From Chrysomallon squamiferum (taxonomy: Eukaryota > Mollusca > Gastropoda > Neomphalida > Peltospiridae), in NCBI GenBank assembly GCA_012295275.1, contig CM022665.1, forward strand, positions 14,477,976-14,541,975: a DNA stretch of 64,000 bases. The letters run 5' to 3'. The notes under the pieces were generated by a model. That model made no database searches. It had not been told where the DNA came from and saw only the letters and a program-made list of their open reading frames with translations. Below are positions 39,455 to 52,460 of this stretch, piece after piece. The first letter of the stretch is position 1. Each line of letters opens with the position of its first letter. The translations under genes and the position numbers were made by a program.

Positions 39455-40234
39455 CCTTTTTTTATCTCTGTACCAGAGTAATGCAAGCCCTTTATACATG
39501 TGTAAATATTTTGGCGTAAGGTTGCTCTTAAAATATGTCTGTTTCTCTGCACGTATGTGTGTCAATGTGTCTTACAACGCTTGTTTTAAATTAGGTGCAG
39601 CACCTAAACAAAATTTATCCTGTCTAACTATTCATTTTCTCTTTGTACTTTTTGGTTTTGAGACGCCTTTACCCTTATATCATGTCTTTTTCTGCCTGCC
39701 CACCCAGTGGCAGATCCATACATTTTTATGGGTGGGGGATGGTCATGCGATATCGTTCATTGAAGGTGAATCAGAATAAAATGTGCAGACGCCAGTGAAA
39801 TGACACAGTCTGTCTGCCAACATAATCTACCTATCTGTTATCTATATTTCAGTATGTCTGTCCGTCCGTCTACCTATCTGTCTGTCACACACACACACAC
39901 ACGGACAAATATTCGCAAAATGACAAATATATTATAAATATTCAAAGTGTACGAACACACACTGACTATGTATTTTTCCTGGTAAATGAATTATTAGACA
40001 TTTCAAAATAAGTGAACAAAACTTTATCAGCTGTGGGAAATGCAAGGCACCTCTGTATACTCTTAGTTTCGCGCCTGTCTCTCTCTCGATCGCCTAATAG
40101 TTTCTGGGAGATACTTGTCATGTTGTCAAGGTAGAGAGATAACTACGTGTATTTTTAGCCATATCACTTGAAAACACTGTATATTACTCTGTTTGATTTA
40201 TAGAGCTTTAGGATTGACGCTTTCAGAAGCTTTT

Positions 40235-40297
<63 letters not shown>

Positions 40298-40836
40298 TAT
40301 TATTATTAATTTGGTTTCGTTATTGGTTCTGGTATTGAAAAAAAAAAAAAAAAAAATATCTAAGGATAATCATACACATGAAAAAAAAAAAAATAATAAT
40401 AATAAAATAAAATAAAAATAAATAAAAGATAAAAATACTTGTATGTTAAATAATGTCAATTATTTTTATTCATTTATTTATTTATTTTAAGGTTATAAAT
40501 AAATAATCAATAAATAAATAAATTTAAGAAACAAATAATTAATATAAGGTTACTGTGAAGCAGCAGTTGAAGCTGTAGTAGTAGCAGCAGCAGACCCAAA
40601 AGACTATGGAATAACTACAACAACACCAAAAATAAATAAAAAGAACATCAGTACAATTATCTGACGTTATGATGTTTGTTTATTATCAGTACAATTCTAA
40701 AAATATTTCCCTATCAGTCAGCTATTTATTTATTTATTTATTTATTTTAGATACATAAATACATTTTTATTATTTTTTAATTTTAGTACGTAAGTGTTTG
40801 ATGAAGTTGATTGTTTATTTTATGAAATAAAAATAA

Positions 40837-40875
<39 letters not shown>

Positions 40876-42075
40876 ACAGATAAAATAAATAATGGAGGAA
40901 AAAAATTAAGAAAAGACAAATATCAGGTCCCACTAATGTTAATCAACAACAATGACTATCAAAATTTGTTGTCAGTATATCTTAGAAACAATTATTCAGA
41001 ATAAAGCAATAGCTGTCATTTATCGTTTAACTGTTTTATATCATTGTCATTTGATATACTCTTTGTTTTTTACGGGTCTGGCATTTATCTAAGTATTTAT
41101 ATTATAGGCGTGCGTGATTGACATTACAGACAGAACAAAGACGTCATAGCGTATATAAAGTAACAGTCGTTGTAAACAATTATGTTCATTTTTGTTCAAG
41201 ATCATAGACATCGTATACACTAGTCCAGTGGGTGGAGGCGACACACCTATTATTGCTGTTATATGATATTTATTTGTTTTCATTTATTTATTGTTGTAAT
41301 TATTGTTGACGAAAGACAAAGAATAGCGTGCTTCGTGGGAAGCGATGATTACTCTCGGTTATTGAGCAACTTTTTTAAGGTTGTCTCGGTGGCCGAACGG
41401 TAACATCGGCCAGTTTCGGAGTGCGGGCGAATGGGTGCCATACGTTCGAGTCTCGTCAGCGGCATCTGACGGGGTTAGTGGGGTTGTCATTGGACTTTGT
41501 CTTTCTCTGCCAGTGCGTTCTTGAATATTGTCTAATCAGACGTACATGACAGAGAATATTCAAAATCCTAAAATACGTACATAAGTACATGCACATATAT
41601 GCACATACGCAATCATACTTACCTATCTACCTAAGCACACACACACACACAAAAAAAAAACAACAACAAAAAACTCCACGTGACGTGCAATACTTTGACA
41701 TATGGTACTGCAGACTGACACACTTTCCGGTGCAACTTGTTGATGTAATTAAACATCTGACAGTTCTGCTGTTTTCTTTATGTCACTCTTTTATTCCATT
41801 CTTATTTTCTGTCACGCTATCAGATTAGTTTTAAGTTAGACTTTTTGTTAAAATACACACGAAGGCTGCAAAACAAAGATGTCTCAACAATTAATGGCCA
41901 AGGTTTGAAGCAGTTACCTGTAATGTACTGTAATCTGCTGGGTGATAATAAAGAATTCAAACTCGGAAAATTACTTGACAAAAATAGTAAAACAACAACG
42001 ACGACAACATCATTAAAAAAGTAAACAAATAACAACATACACATACGCTGGAAATAATAAATGATTAAAATATAA

Positions 42076-42122
<47 letters not shown>

Positions 42123-45100
42123 TATAATAATAATAATAGTAGTAGTAGCATCTAATTTCTAAACTCAGCCTACAACAGATCGTATTTTGCATTTGTTAAT
42201 TTAAAATTGTGATGACGTCATATCATTTAAATGACCTAATTGTTTTACAGCTTCTATTCCTGTTGCCAAGTGTGAACGTCATCCAACCTCTTCTGTCCAC
42301 TGTCTGGAGAACTTGAAACGGTGTTTGACTCACCTTGAGGAGAGAGGTGTCGACATTGCAGGAATTTCAGCAAAAGGTAAGACACTGTTGTGTAAAATAG
42401 CTCGTCTGAAAAACACGTAGACAACGTTCAAAAACTAACGCGAAAGAGCAATATTTTGACGCCAGTGAAAATAAATTAATTTAACTTGAGGAGAGAGGTG
42501 TCGTCATAGCAAAAAAAAAAAAAAAAAAAAAATATTTTATTTTATTTTATTTTTTTATTTTTATATTTTATTTTATCGCTGTACATTAACTGTCCTGACA
42601 AACCACTAAAGTTTAGTGTCTTACGCAAAACAGCTTTATTTTGGCGCAAGTGAAAATAATAATTGTAACTTACCTACAGGAGAGAGGTGTTGACACTGCA
42701 GGAGTTGGTAACGCCAATATTTGAAACAGCTCACCGGAATGAATATGATGTTGACACTGCTTAATAAGTCATTGTAGATAAAAAAAATCTGTTACAGTAG
42801 TGATGATGTAAAATGGTATAATTTAACTCGCCTTAAGAAGAGAACTGCTGACGTTTGGAAAAACTGGTGTACATCAGTGTCGTTATGTTAAAGTAAAACT
42901 CGCCTTAGGGAGAGAGATGTCAATAGTTATCGAATTAGAAAACAGGTTTAAAAACTCAGTAAAATCCGGTTAATATGGTGGAATTGTTCATTTTTAAATT
43001 ACAATGCGTCCTGTCTTGAAATATCTGTCGGACATAAAATATAAATATGAAATAAACTAATGGTTTAAAACTTTATATAGGTGGAAATATTCAGTTTTAT
43101 TGGTGAAAAGCTGCAGATTGTACTCTATGGTGGTTCTGACTAAAAAATAAAACCTGTTTTACATTATTATTTAGACAGACATTCATTATTTCATTTTCAA
43201 GAAATAAAGATGCCTCATTAACAAACGTCTGTTTAAAACATTTTTTTACATTATTTTATTATTTTCCCGTTTTAATTAATTTATTTATTGGTGTTGTTGT
43301 TGTTGTTGTTATTGTTGTTATTATTATTAGCAGTAGTAATATTAATATAGTAGTAGTAGGAGGAGGAGGAGGAGCAGTAGTAGTAGTATTTATTTATTTA
43401 GTTAGTTATTTTCATATGATGTTAGACGCACATTATATGTAGATGCTGTGAAATAAATGTTTTGTATTATTTATTTGTTTTTCAGATATTGCTGATGGAA
43501 ACCTTAAATCAACGCTAATACTACTTGGAAATATTCGTAAGAAATATGATGTAAGATTTATTAAAAATGGTAATTAATGAACAAGTGTCTACATTAATGT
43601 GCGCTCGCGTATTTGCATATGTTTTTATTTATAGACTGCTTTTACTAATAGCAATAAACGTTCGTTTTCTTCCCATAAGCAAAACAAAACAAAACAAAAA
43701 CAAACAAACAAACAAACAAACCAAAGTATTGTCTTATTACATCAATATTAACGACATAAGCTGAATTTGAAAGTTAAAAAAAAAAAAAAAAAAAAAAAAT
43801 GGTAGTGATTACGATAGTGAAAATAGATATACATTCCCTGACGTACGTAACTTAATCAGACTTCAAAACCCTACAAACGTCTAATCGTATGTATACCTAA
43901 GGAAACTCTGTACAGTGTTACTGTCGCAGACACATATCAGTACCAGTTGTTTAATAAAATAAAAATAATAATGATGATGATGATTTTGATGATGATTATG
44001 ATGATGATGATGATAATAATAATGAAGAATAAAAAGAAAAATAAGAATCGCTATGAAAGTACTGATCTAAGTAAGTAAGTGTTTCTACTGTTAATTTGAA
44101 CAGAGACAAATAAATGGATTGAAAATAAACGATGCAAAGTCGTCTTTATTATTGCAAAACGGTCACGAGTTGGAACTAGAAATATAACAACTCATACAAA
44201 TACAGTAAAAGAAGAAAAATTCAGATGTTTTTATTGGTACATCATTTCAATAATTACTCTTTATCATAAATCGACTGAATATAGTTCCTCTCTGAAAACT
44301 GTAATGTTTGTTCTTTAAGAAAAGGAAATATTTAGAGAGCATACTATTTAAAACTTTTGAAAAAAACGATAGAACTTCAAATTAATATTTTTAATTGTTT
44401 TTCTTATTCTTACTTATTTCTTATCTATTTTATTTATTTATTTGCTTTCATTTTCATTTTTTCTTTTTCTTTCTCTTTCTATTATTTCTGTTTTTATCGT
44501 ACCTGTTATTTGCAGCAGACGTACGGTGAAAGATCTGATGGAGACGGCGGGGTAGCTCCACCCCCTGGCGAACCAGCAAACCAAAGCATGCCGGGAAGAC
44601 TCTTCACTGAGGGAGGTACGGCAGTCTCCAGAGGTCCTCCCACCCCTGTGAAACGAGGTAAATATAGATTTAATAAATAAATAAATAAATAAATATAGGA
44701 AAGAAAAATAATAAAATGAGAGAGAGAGAATACGATTACCATTAAAAAGATTTAAAAAAATAAAATTAAATAATAATAATAATAATGATGATGATAAAAA
44801 TAAGACATCAACATTCCTACATTATGCTGAATTGTGTTGATTATAGATGTGTTTTCTTGCAGACACACCCAGCTCGGTACAGAGGGAGGTTAATTTTGGT
44901 TATTATTCTCCGACTGCAGCTCAGAGAATGATTCCTGGAATGATTGGTGGCGAGGAGACAACCCCGAGACCTTCTTCAGCTTTACCTTTCATGGTTGGTT
45001 GGAGATATATAGCGTGCCAGGAGGGTGTAGGGGGGGGTAATCTTATGAGCTGGTTTTACAAACAATGCTGAGCAGTAATGACACTTAAAAAACAAAAACA

Positions 45101-48100
45101 ACAACAAAAATAATAATAATAAAAGATAATTTAAAAAAAAAATAAAAAAAATAAAACAAAGAAAGAAATGAGCATACATGGTGAATGGAAGTCAGTGAGA
45201 TACTCGAGACAGGTTGTCAGAAGAGAAAAAGGGCTAAGAAGGTGGAAGTTACAAATAAGGAAGGCATGGGAGCAGAGTGAAAGTTAAATGTGTGTGTGTT
45301 TTTGTGTTTATATATATGCGTACACACATACACACATACACACTTTTTAACTACTGTTTTATTTGTTTGTTTGTTTCTTCCTTTCTTTCTGTCTTTATTT
45401 AATTTATTTATTTAATATTTATTTTCCACTATGTCTTTTAAAAAAAAAAAACATTTTTTTAATTATAGACCAATTCGGATGTGAATAACACTGGAGTCAG
45501 CCAACAAGGGATTCGTCAGTATACGGCTGGACAGTGGTCAGCAACGAAACCAAACAGTCGTCCCCAGAGTGCTCGGGAGGCTCTGGGGGTAGGATCGGAG
45601 AAGCCGCCCTTCCACGTAACAAATGCTTGGGCCAGTTCACAAAGAGCCAGAGACTTGCCAGGACAAGTTACAGAGAAGCCGCCTGTTGCTCCAAGACCCA
45701 GCACTCAAAGACCAAGACAGGTTTGTTGTTTTAATTATCATACATCTTTTTGTGTGTGTTTTTTTTACAGATTATTTCAGAAGTTCATCTGCATTTCGCA
45801 TGGTGGAGATTAAGTCAGAAGTGATGGTGAAGATGTAGTGTCTTTGTCTTTCTAATAATTACATTAAATTTTGTATGAATGTATTTTCGCATGTGTAAAA
45901 ATAAAGTTCGGTTCAGCTAGTAACTTAGAAAGCATTTGGTATGGTGCAATATTATCCTGCTTGTAATAGCTATTGCAGTGGATTATAGTGGCAAACATTG
46001 ACGATGCTTACTAAATTATGGTTAACGGGATATTTATTATTATTATTATTGTTATTATTATTAATATTTTAATGTAGAAACATACAGAATATATACTGTT
46101 AACTTCATTAGTATCTTATTTATCTAACTGGAAATTCACTGCTTAAACTGTCATAAAACTCTAATAACATTTAGTCAAAAATGTTCGTCATTTTCCGCTA
46201 CTTTGAAAGAATCATGTGATGTTACATAGACAGTGTAATCAAGCGGCTTTAATAAAAACAATATTATATATATTGAGCTTCTACTATCTAATTTAAGTTA
46301 TGCATGCGCACCTGTTGATTTTTTATCGTTAAAAACGTAATTTATCTATTCTTAAATTCGTACATTTAAATTAATTTTCCTTAGTGTATATTTACTTAGT
46401 AAAAATGTAAGGTAGAAAACAGTTTAAAGTAAATTAAATACAATTTAATAAAAGTTAATTTTCTTGCGTTTGTTACGTAAAAAATTGGTTCTGTAATAGT
46501 ATTAATAAAATCATTTATTCTTCTTATTAAATATAACCACAATACAGATAATCGTCCATTACATTTTACTATTATTTTCCCTCACCATTTCGAAATATGA
46601 TTAAATTAATTTTCATGCCATTATTTTCCATGTTGCCGTGAACAGCATGAAGACGGTCAAATAAGCGTCCCTCCTCCGGCCCACTCACGTAACAATAGTG
46701 GGATAGCCGACAACACAAACCACAGCAGACAGACCTCAAACCAAATTTTTGACACTTCTGAAGGTTTAAGTGGCAGCCAACAACGCTGGGGCATTATTGG
46801 TGGACAAACCTTTCCCGGATATGTGGTACGCAACGTTAAATCTATACAGTCTTTTATTCTATTCGTCTTAACCATTAGTATTAATATATTAATGGTACGT
46901 GTAAAATAAATTAATAAACTGGAATGTTGTTGTTGTCAAAATGGATAGGTTAGATTATTTGTTTAATGCTTTTCATGCAGTGGAAGTAATTTAACTGAAA
47001 TATTCGTATCACTGATTAGAATTTATTAATATTATTAAAAACTAAATGACGTTCAGTAATATCTATAATAATACCTATTATTACATTAGTTATTAGCTGC
47101 CAGATATTACAAAATATCGAGTATTAGAAAAGAAACACGATGCCACAACTCTAAGTATTATTAATTTCCAATAAAAGCAAACGGTTTAGAGAATAGCTTC
47201 GTCGAATAACAAATTTCGATCTGTTCTACAGCTGTCATGGAATTTTGTATGAAGTATTTTTAGATTTCAGATACGTTTTATTTTTGTGTTAATGGTGTGC
47301 ACGAGAAACCTTCGTCAACCATTCTTTAGAACTCTCATTGATGTAGCAGGAACTATTTGTTTTATGTAACCACCCACTGACTTTAAAACATATCATATTA
47401 GACACTGTGATAAAAGAATCATAAATCTCTGATTATAACAGAAAATGGTCAGACAGACGTGCAGACAAGGCTTGATCAGCAAACCTCTTCATCTGAGTTA
47501 CACTTTTAATGTTAAAGTAACCATTAATAATATTTAGTCTAAGAGTTTTCTGTCTGTTTCGACCAGAGACGAGCATCTCAGAAAGGTCCAGGTATACAAT
47601 ATCTTTGCTATCTAGATTAGAACTACAAACGATTTTAACAAATAGTTCATTGCTGTGTACTGTTTTAAACCAGTAACATTATCATCGACCAAAAAGACAT
47701 GTAGGTATTTTCTTCTTCGTTTCATTATTTTGAAGTCAACAGTACTATCTGTGGTTTGTTTGTTTGTTGTTGTTGTTGTTGTTGCTAGGCGTCATTTTTT
47801 TTTTCAAATGCATTTTGTTTCTGTTTATATTCCTATTCTATACATAATTACAACAGTCACTGAAACTACTGCTGAAGATGACGGGACAAAAAAAAATAAT
47901 AATAATAAAAATAATAAAAAGGTTTTATTTATGAAACAGGCCCCGAATTCACTAAAAGCTTTGTAACTTAGCTGTTTACAAAAATTATCTCTAGATGCAA
48001 CTAGTGATTTGAAAAGATTACAATAAAACAGAATTGCAGAGTAGGTTAACAAACATCTAGACTAATAATCTGTTAAAAAAAGGGTCCTGATTATCAGAGA

Positions 48101-51100
48101 TTTAAACAAATATATATTTCCTTTACAATCTTGCAGTTTATGTTTATACCTTGTCAACATAATTTCTTTTCTTTTCTTTAATGTTTTACTACGATTTGTT
48201 GGTTTACTCATAATTTAACTACAAAATTACATCAGCAAAATAACAAACTGTAGCAAAATATTCAGTACAATTTGTGTTGACACGGCGTAGACCTAAACTG
48301 AATTATAATAAGCCTACAGTCTTTCTCTTTTTTAATCCTCAGATATTTACGGTAATATTAGATTATATATTTCTGTTTTGTATTTGCAAAGCCTTCACAA
48401 CCCAACGAAAGGAAAGACGGACCACGTGGAGAACTACTCTTTTCCCGGGAACGACAACCGCCGCCATATCCACGTGATCACCGAATGAACGAATCACATG
48501 AACAGTATCATAACATGGCATTCGCGGGAGACAATTCAGACGACACGTTACGGAGGTACTCATTAACAACATTTCAAATACTTTCAGTGTTAATTTTTTT
48601 AATTTTGTGTGTACGTTTGTGCATATGTGTAGGCAGGTGCGTCAAACATTCAGTTTCTGTTTATTTACGTTGTGAACGGGAAAACTTTTCATCATTCTAA
48701 TAGACACTTCTAACGACTGGGAGTAAGGAATCTTGTATAAACACCTCTCCATAAATAGGAAAACATCATAACCACAGCTTTTGATCAATTAGTTATTGAC
48801 CACTTGTTGGAAAAGGACTTACTAATTTAAACTATCTTTACAAACCTAGCATTTGAAAATAAATAAATAAATAAAATCACCGTTTTGCAAAATAAGGTCG
48901 TAATAGGTCCAAACAGGTCGTAATTAATTACAGAAATGAATGTCACCTAATTAACAAACTTCTGTCGAAAACGATTTTTTCTTCTTCTTTTTCTTATTAT
49001 TGCTGCTGTTGTTGTTGTTGTAGTTATTAGTATTATTATTAACAGGGGAGATGGTGCAGTAAACAATGATATAAGATCAGCGTGTAACAAACTGTACGGG
49101 TCCAGATCTCAAACACCAGACAGACAGATACACGGATCACCAGCCCAGACAAGACGTATACCTGACATCAACAAAGTATTTATTTATCATCATCATATTT
49201 TTTCCTTATTATTACATGTTATCATCTTTCTCTTCGTCACCATCAACATTATTATAATTAGCAACATCATGTTCTTCGTGATTTATTATTATTATTATTA
49301 ATATCTTTAAAATTATCGTTTATAATAATTTTAATTGATGTATGAATTAAACGAATCTGTATTCTTATTCGTCGTCTATTTGTTGACATTTTACAACAGA
49401 ATACTGTTACATTTCCTTTGAATTAAACATCTTGTGCGAACTGCTGTTTGAATGACGATATCTCATTCTTTCAGAAACCATTTTCACCTCAACCATTCGA
49501 CTTCCACACACCAAGCTTTGACCAGATCCAGCACACAGCAAGAGCCAGTCCCATGGGCCAAAGTTCAAACAGTTTTTCTAATCTTACGGACACACGATCG
49601 TACACAGGACAGAATGCAACATTTAGCACATTCAAGCCGGAGAGTGATGACGATGACGACGACGATAATAAAGACAACCACCAAAAAGGAAATTCTGTAG
49701 AAATTCAAATAAAAGACGCGTTAATGCCGTCATCCAAGTATCCCAGTAATGCTGGAAGTAGACCCAACAGTGCACGACAGACTCCCATTAACAATGATGT
49801 TTGCAAACCAGATGAACGCAGAAATGACAATTTTCATTTGCAGGGATTTACTTCTCACAAAACCAGCGACTATTACAATCAAATACAACAGGATCACCCT
49901 CTAGCATCTACAGTGTCCTACGTTCGTGAAACAGAGTCAAAACCACAGACATCCAAAGTTGCCGTAATGATGAACTCGACTCACATTAATGCCGCTTACG
50001 TTGAAGACAGCGCAGACGAAAGCGATGGATTTCGCGGCACAACTAATCAAAATATACTGGACTACGCTGGTGAATCTTCTGGTTCAATAACTCCACCTCT
50101 TCCGCCTCTCTCCCCTGGCAGTTCCCGTCCGTCAACACCGCCCTTCAATCCCAAGTTCGGGAGGTCTTACAGCGCCAGTAATGTGTCGCCTCCAAAAACA
50201 CCAGATCTGCTGACGTCTACGTCAAAGCAACATAATAAAATCAGAGTTCCCGAACACTTGCGCGCTTCCAACCTTTACGTTGATTCGGTAGGGAAGAGCC
50301 GAGAACATTCTAAACATTCTCCACGTCAAACTTCTAATACAGACCGCACATATTCTACGGTCAAGAAAGCTGCCAAGGGCAATGGTTAGTTGGATTAATA
50401 ATAAATTACGGACATTCCCCGACAAAGGTCTTACTTATGCAGATCCTACTTAGATTTCGATTCTTTGTTGGGTTTTTTTCCTTGTTTTTTTTTCTTTCTT
50501 TCTTTCTTCTTCTATTTTTAAAGAAATAATTAATATAGTTATGACTTTGTTATATACTACAGTATCGAACAGAATTTTATCTGAATACATACACCTTGAC
50601 CGAAATAAGTCGTGGGGAAGATGTGTGCCTGTGTAATTTCTGTTTTCATTTGTAGTATGTAAATTATTCTGTATTTTGTTAGATAAATCTTTTTGTACAC
50701 AGTTTTGAAAGATTATAAATGTCTAGAGTGTCTTTTAGTTATAGAAATCATAAAGAAATATTCAAAGACATTTTATACAATTTAAAAAAAAAAAAAGGCT
50801 GTCCAAACACACCACAGAGCTCTTTATGAACATCAGTTCCTTTCGGCTGAATAATACTATTTTAATCTTCAGAAATATTACATATATACATATTATGCGG
50901 TTTAGAACAATGCAAAATTATTGTTTAATTAATTACTTAATTAAATTAAATTTAATTTAACTTATTACCTATATGTGTTAAATATTCATTTATTATTACA
51001 ATGTATGTGTTTCAACGTGTAATTAAGTATCAGAAAATATTTTTAAAATGGAAGAATAACTTATTTTTAGGGCTCAGCCATAGCTTGGATGATCTCAGGG

Positions 51101-51485
51101 AATCAGGAAACGAGAGCAACATCTCATTCGATATCGAGAACACTTTTCTTACAGTAGAGGAAAGCGAGCAGGATGTCGTTGACAACTTCCGTTCTCACAA
51201 ACATGGGCATGCGTCACACAAACATATGGACAAATTTGAGGCTATGTATCAAAATATGCTTCACTCTGTTGGTGTTGTCAAAGAAGCATCACGTCACAAA
51301 GAGCACGTGCATGTAAAAAGAAGATGGAGTCTTGCTAGTTCTGATACGAGTTCTTTACCGAAAGGAAGAAAATTTCGCAGTGATCGGTCTTCCTATGAAA
51401 GAGGCAGTGCCAAAGATATTAAGTAATTTTAATTTTTTTTTTTTTATTATTATTATTATTTTTTTTATGTTTGCTTGTTTGTTGT

Positions 51486-51520
<35 letters not shown>

Positions 51521-52395
51521 TTACATAATTTTTTTTTTTATTATTTTAATAATTATTCTTAACTTTACTTCTTGAAAACAGAGAATTTTCGGATAAATTT
51601 ATTATTATACGTTTCAAATGATGTTAGATAATTATTATATTGAAACATTTAGAATTAATTAACAATTAGACCTTATATTAATATGCATCGATTGTATATA
51701 TTATAATATATATGCTACGGTGAAATTAACTAATAATAATAATAATAATAATAATATTCAGTAATCACTGTTTATGCCCTAGATCCATGGGTTGGACTCG
51801 GTGTAGCAGGAAATAACACATCCTGTAAATCACAAACCCTAGGAAATCACATATCCCCCCTGGAAATCACAAACCCCCTCATAATATACCAAACATACCA
51901 GTAGTGATGGTGTTTTTAAATGCATCTCACCATAAGCCTTTCTGCCATAACATGAACAACATATATTTGTACGTTAGAAATGGATCAAACTGGGTTTTTT
52001 GCACATTTTTTGCCACAAAATTATTTATGTTTGTGTTTAAGAATGGTTTAAAGTTCAGTATGTCTATTAAATTTGAACAAAAAGTATTTCATCCCATAGG
52101 TCAGGTTTCAGTCTAATAACTAAACAAATAGGAATATTAAAATATAATTTTAGCAAAAATAAGCTCATGAATATATGAATACAATTCCCTATCTACAGAA
52201 TGGCTTGTTGTTGATCTATTAATATAAAACATGTTATGTTCACAAGGGAATTGTATTTATGTATTACCAAACTGAATTATCAAACTGGATTTCATGGGGG
52301 AAGTGCGATTCCCGGGGGGGGGTTTGTGATTTATAGGAAATTACAAATCCTGAGGTGTGTGATTTCCAGGGGTTAGCAATTAACTGCTACACCGG

Positions 52396-52460
<65 letters not shown>

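Noticed and set aside
41379-41470. Functional tRNA gene
   Set aside because: The A- and B-box strings are present, but acceptor-stem pairing is poor and the sequence continues as a non-tRNA body, so a SINE is the better reading.
44506-44742. Minus-strand frame opposite CH-SAM exon 5
   Set aside because: It is the shadow of the plus-strand exon, which fits the phase of its neighbours.
45516-45704. Minus-strand and alternative plus-strand frames over CH-SAM exon 7
   Set aside because: Only the frame used in the gene model joins both neighbouring exons in phase.
51904-52116. 70-codon frame inside the fold-back element as a transposase
   Set aside because: It is too short, shows no catalytic motif, and has no support beyond being open.
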